The notes beneath the pieces are model-generated. The model had not been told where the DNA came from, did no database searches, and worked only from the letters and a program-made list of their open reading frames with translations. The position numbers and the translations under genes are program-made. From Actinomycetota bacterium (GTDB lineage Bacteria > Actinomycetota > Acidimicrobiia > Acidimicrobiales > Ilumatobacteraceae): a DNA stretch of 35,492 nt. Shown piece after piece: positions 33,387 through 35,492 of the stretch. The DNA lies in the NCBI GenBank assembly GCA_005778215.1, contig SXKB01000256.1, positions 1 through 35,492 of the forward strand, written 5' to 3'. How positions within the stretch are numbered: position 1 is the first letter of the stretch; every line of letters starts with the position of its first letter.

Positions 33387-35492
33387 TCGGGTTCGAGGTG
33401 CTGGGCTGGGACATCCCCGCCGAGATCGTCGTTCTCGGCGCCATCATCGGCGCGTCCTACGGTCTGCTCGCAGTGGGCCTGGTGCTGGTGTACCGCAGCA
33501 GCAAACTGGTGAACTTCGCCCACGCCGAGACCGGCGCGTTCGCCGCCACCATCCTCTATGTCGGCGTGAACCGCTGGGGGTTGCCCTACTACGCCGTGCT
33601 GCCCCTCGCCCTCGCCGTGGCCGCGCTGCTGGGCATGGGGGTGGAGGCCATCGTCGTGGGTCGGCTCGGCAAGGCACCCCCGTTGATGAGCATCGTCGCC
33701 ACGCTCGGCGTCGCCCAGCTGTTGTCGGCGCTCGCCGCGGCCATCGCGGCGGGCGGCGGCGAACAGTTCGCGTTCCCCTCACCCCCGGGCATGCCGACGT
33801 TCGACATCGGCGCCCTGCGGCTGACCGGCGACTACACCGCCACGCTGATCTTCGCCCCCATCGTGGTGGTGGCGCTGGCCCTGTTCCTGTCCCGCACGCG
33901 CGCCGGCCTTCGCGTACGCGCCACCGCCGCGAACAAGGACGCCGCGCGACTGGCGGGCATCCCGGCGGTGCGCACCTCCCGGCTCGTCTGGGCACTCGCC
34001 GGGCTGTTGGCCGCCATGACCGCCATCCTCGCCGCGCCGTCGAAGGGCCCCGGCTTCGCCGCCGCACTCGGGCCCGGGCTGCTGCTGCGCGGTCTCGCTC
34101 CGGCACTGGTGGCGAAGATGCGCAGCCTGCCGGTCGCGCTCGCCGCCGGTGTGGTGCTGGGCATCATCGAGCAGGTCGTGTTCTGGAATCAACGCAGCGC
34201 GCAGAACGTCGATGCCATCCTGTTCGTCGTCATCCTGCTGGCGCTGCTCGCCCAGCACCACGGGCACGAACGCAACGCCGGCCAGGCGGGTTGGGCCGGC
34301 ATCGAGACCTGGCGGCCGCTCGCCACGAAGCTGCGCGCCCATCCGCGTGTGCGGATGATGGCGCCCACGGCGCTCGTGGTGTTCGCCGCGCTCGCCGCGT
34401 TGTTGCCGCTGGCGCTCGATCGCACGCGGGCCGTCACGCTTGCGAGCATGGTCGGGTACGCCGTCATCGGCGTGGCCCTCGGTCTGCTCACCGGGCTCGC
34501 GGGGCAGCTGTCGCTCGGCCACTTCGCCATCGGCGCCATCAGCGGCACGGCGTCGGTGATCGTCGCGAACCACACCGGCAACTTCGCGCTCGGTCTGGCG
34601 GCGGCCGCCGTGGTGGGCGGTGCGGTCTGCCTGCTCGTCGGTCTCCCGGTACTGCGCGCTCGCGGCATCTTCCTGGCGGTCACCTCCCTCGCGCTCGCGG
34701 TCACCACCACCAGTTGGCTGCTGCCGAAGGACTGGATGATCGGCACCGGTCGCGAACCACCGAAGCCCACGGTCGGCACGCTCGAGATCACCGGCGCTCG
34801 CGGGTACTACTGGTTCGCGCTCGTCATCGGGCTCGTCGTGTTCGTGGTGGTCGCCGCCGTCCGCCGGGGTGGTTTCGCCCGAGTGCTCATCGCGATGCGC
34901 GACGGCGAGGACGTCGCCCGCTCGTTCGGCATCTCCGTGCCCACTCGCAAGGTGCAGGCCTTCGTGGTGTCGGGTGTGGTCGCCGGTATCGGCGGTGCGC
35001 TGTACGCGCACACCTTCTCGCGCATCACGGTCGCATCGTTCCCGGCCTCGGCCAGCATCGACGTGGCGGTGATGGTGGTGGTGGGCGGCGCCACCCTGCT
35101 CGCGGGTCCACTCGTCGGCGTGCTGTTCGTGATCGGCGTACCGGCGTTCCTGCCGCTCGACGCCGCAGGGCTGGCGACCACCAAACTCGGGCTGTTGCTG
35201 CTCATCATCTATCTGCCCGGTGGATTCGCGCAGTTGCTGCTGCCACTGCGCAACCGGCTCGCAGCGCGCCTGGCCCGCCACACCCCCGACGCCACACCCA
35301 CGGCGCCACCGACACTGACCGCGGTGCACGACACCGACGATCCGGCCGACCCGATCGACGTGACCGCGCAACCAGTGGTGCTCCGCGCCACGGCCCTGGT
35401 GAAGCAGTACGGCGGCGTGCGGGCGGTCGACGGCGCCACCATCGCCGTGCACCGCGGAGAGATCCTGGGCGTGATCGGCCCCAACGGCGCCG
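33383..35492 (+). CDS. LivH-LivM-LivG fusion (copy 2), cut by the window end
   Basis: The frame opens with the ATG at 33383 (ATGA overlap with the MFS-LivF stop) and runs without a stop for 703 codons to the window edge. It begins MIGFEVLGWDIPAEIVVLGA and carries a LivH-type permease (VYRSSKLVNFAHAETGAF), a LivM-type permease (GLLTGLAGQLSLGHFAIGAI) and the start of a LivG-type ATPase (LVKQYGGVRAVDGATIAV). It is cut within Walker A after GVIGPNGA. The arrangement matches the complete copy at 2025-4790, so about 220 further residues are expected. The linker between LivM and LivG is rich in Thr, Asp and Pro. No substrate-binding protein gene precedes it, so a receptor may lie beyond the edge or be shared with copy 1. 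Confidence 0.93.
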   Translation, partial: MIGFEVLGWDIPAEIVVLGAIIGASYGLLAVGLVLVYRSSKLVNFAHAETGAFAATILYVGVNRWGLPYYAVLPLALAVAALLGMGVEAIVVGRLGKAPPLMSIVATLGVAQLLSALAAAIAAGGGEQFAFPSPPGMPTFDIGALRLTGDYTATLIFAPIVVVALALFLSRTRAGLRVRATAANKDAARLAGIPAVRTSRLVWALAGLLAAMTAILAAPSKGPGFAAALGPGLLLRGLAPALVAKMRSLPVALAAGVVLGIIEQVVFWNQRSAQNVDAILFVVILLALLAQHHGHERNAGQAGWAGIETWRPLATKLRAHPRVRMMAPTALVVFAALAALLPLALDRTRAVTLASMVGYAVIGVALGLLTGLAGQLSLGHFAIGAISGTASVIVANHTGNFALGLAAAAVVGGAVCLLVGLPVLRARGIFLAVTSLALAVTTTSWLLPKDWMIGTGREPPKPTVGTLEITGARGYYWFALVIGLVVFVVVAAVRRGGFARVLIAMRDGEDVARSFGISVPTRKVQAFVVSGVVAGIGGALYAHTFSRITVASFPASASIDVAVMVVVGGATLLAGPLVGVLFVIGVPAFLPLDAAGLATTKLGLLLLIIYLPGGFAQLLLPLRNRLAARLARHTPDATPTAPPTLTAVHDTDDPADPIDVTAQPVVLRATALVKQYGGVRAVDGATIAVHRGEILGVIGPNGA

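Noticed and set aside
1-35492. Mobile elements, tRNA genes, CRISPR arrays
   Set aside because: No transposase or integrase motif, cloverleaf-like sequence or regularly spaced repeat was seen in the short gaps between genes.

Overview
The window is dense, high-GC DNA (by eye close to 70% G+C). It has GTG and ATG starts, codons ending in G or C, and no gene-free stretch longer than about 120 bases. Gene content and style (fused Liv-type ABC transporter proteins, PucR-type regulators, a GH38 mannosidase, an AceE-like E1 enzyme) fit a high-GC actinomycete, most likely an Acidimicrobiia/Ilumatobacter-like bacterium. That assignment is an inference from style, not from a marker gene. I see no rRNA, tRNA, CRISPR array, insertion sequence or phage gene.

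Layout. (A) 67-15521, minus strand: a long co-directional chain read right to left. It runs PucR regulator 1, NTF2-like protein 1, D-aminoacylase-like amidohydrolase, M55 D-aminopeptidase, FAD-dependent amine oxidase, CPBP membrane protease, Liv-type substrate-binding lipoprotein, small lipoprotein 1, MFS-LivF fusion 1, LivH-LivM-LivG fusion 1 and S9 peptidase. A strong inverted repeat (7-60) follows the last stop. (B) 15570-18417, plus strand, divergent from PucR1: serine hydrolase, YbaK-type aminoacyl-tRNA deacylase, serine hydrolase. (C) 18420-22265, minus: GH38 alpha-mannosidase followed by a soluble PAS histidine kinase. (D) 22385-25052, plus: AceE-like pyruvate dehydrogenase E1 and NTF2-like protein 2. 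(E) 25079-30601, minus: serine hydrolase 4, GNAT-like protein, PucR regulator 2, serine hydrolase 3. (F) 30721 to the window end, plus: small lipoprotein 2, MFS-LivF fusion 2, LivH-LivM-LivG fusion 2 (cut by the window edge).

The most notable content is a transport module present twice, in A and F. In each copy a small lipoprotein of one family is followed by a protein joining a complete 12-helix MFS-like domain to a LivF-type ABC ATPase. That is followed by a protein joining both Liv permeases and the LivG ATPase. The three genes overlap by four bases at each junction in both copies. Each copy lies close to a PucR regulator, beta-lactamase-fold serine hydrolases and an NTF2-like protein, so a larger ancestral unit may have been duplicated and then diverged. 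The enzymes around copy 1 (M55 aminopeptidase, S9 peptidase, amidohydrolase, amine oxidase, serine hydrolases) suggest uptake and breakdown of peptides or amide compounds, possibly containing D-amino acids. The substrate is not shown by the sequence.

Twelve gene junctions are four-base ATGA or GTGA overlaps, so most of the genes are probably translated in coupled groups.
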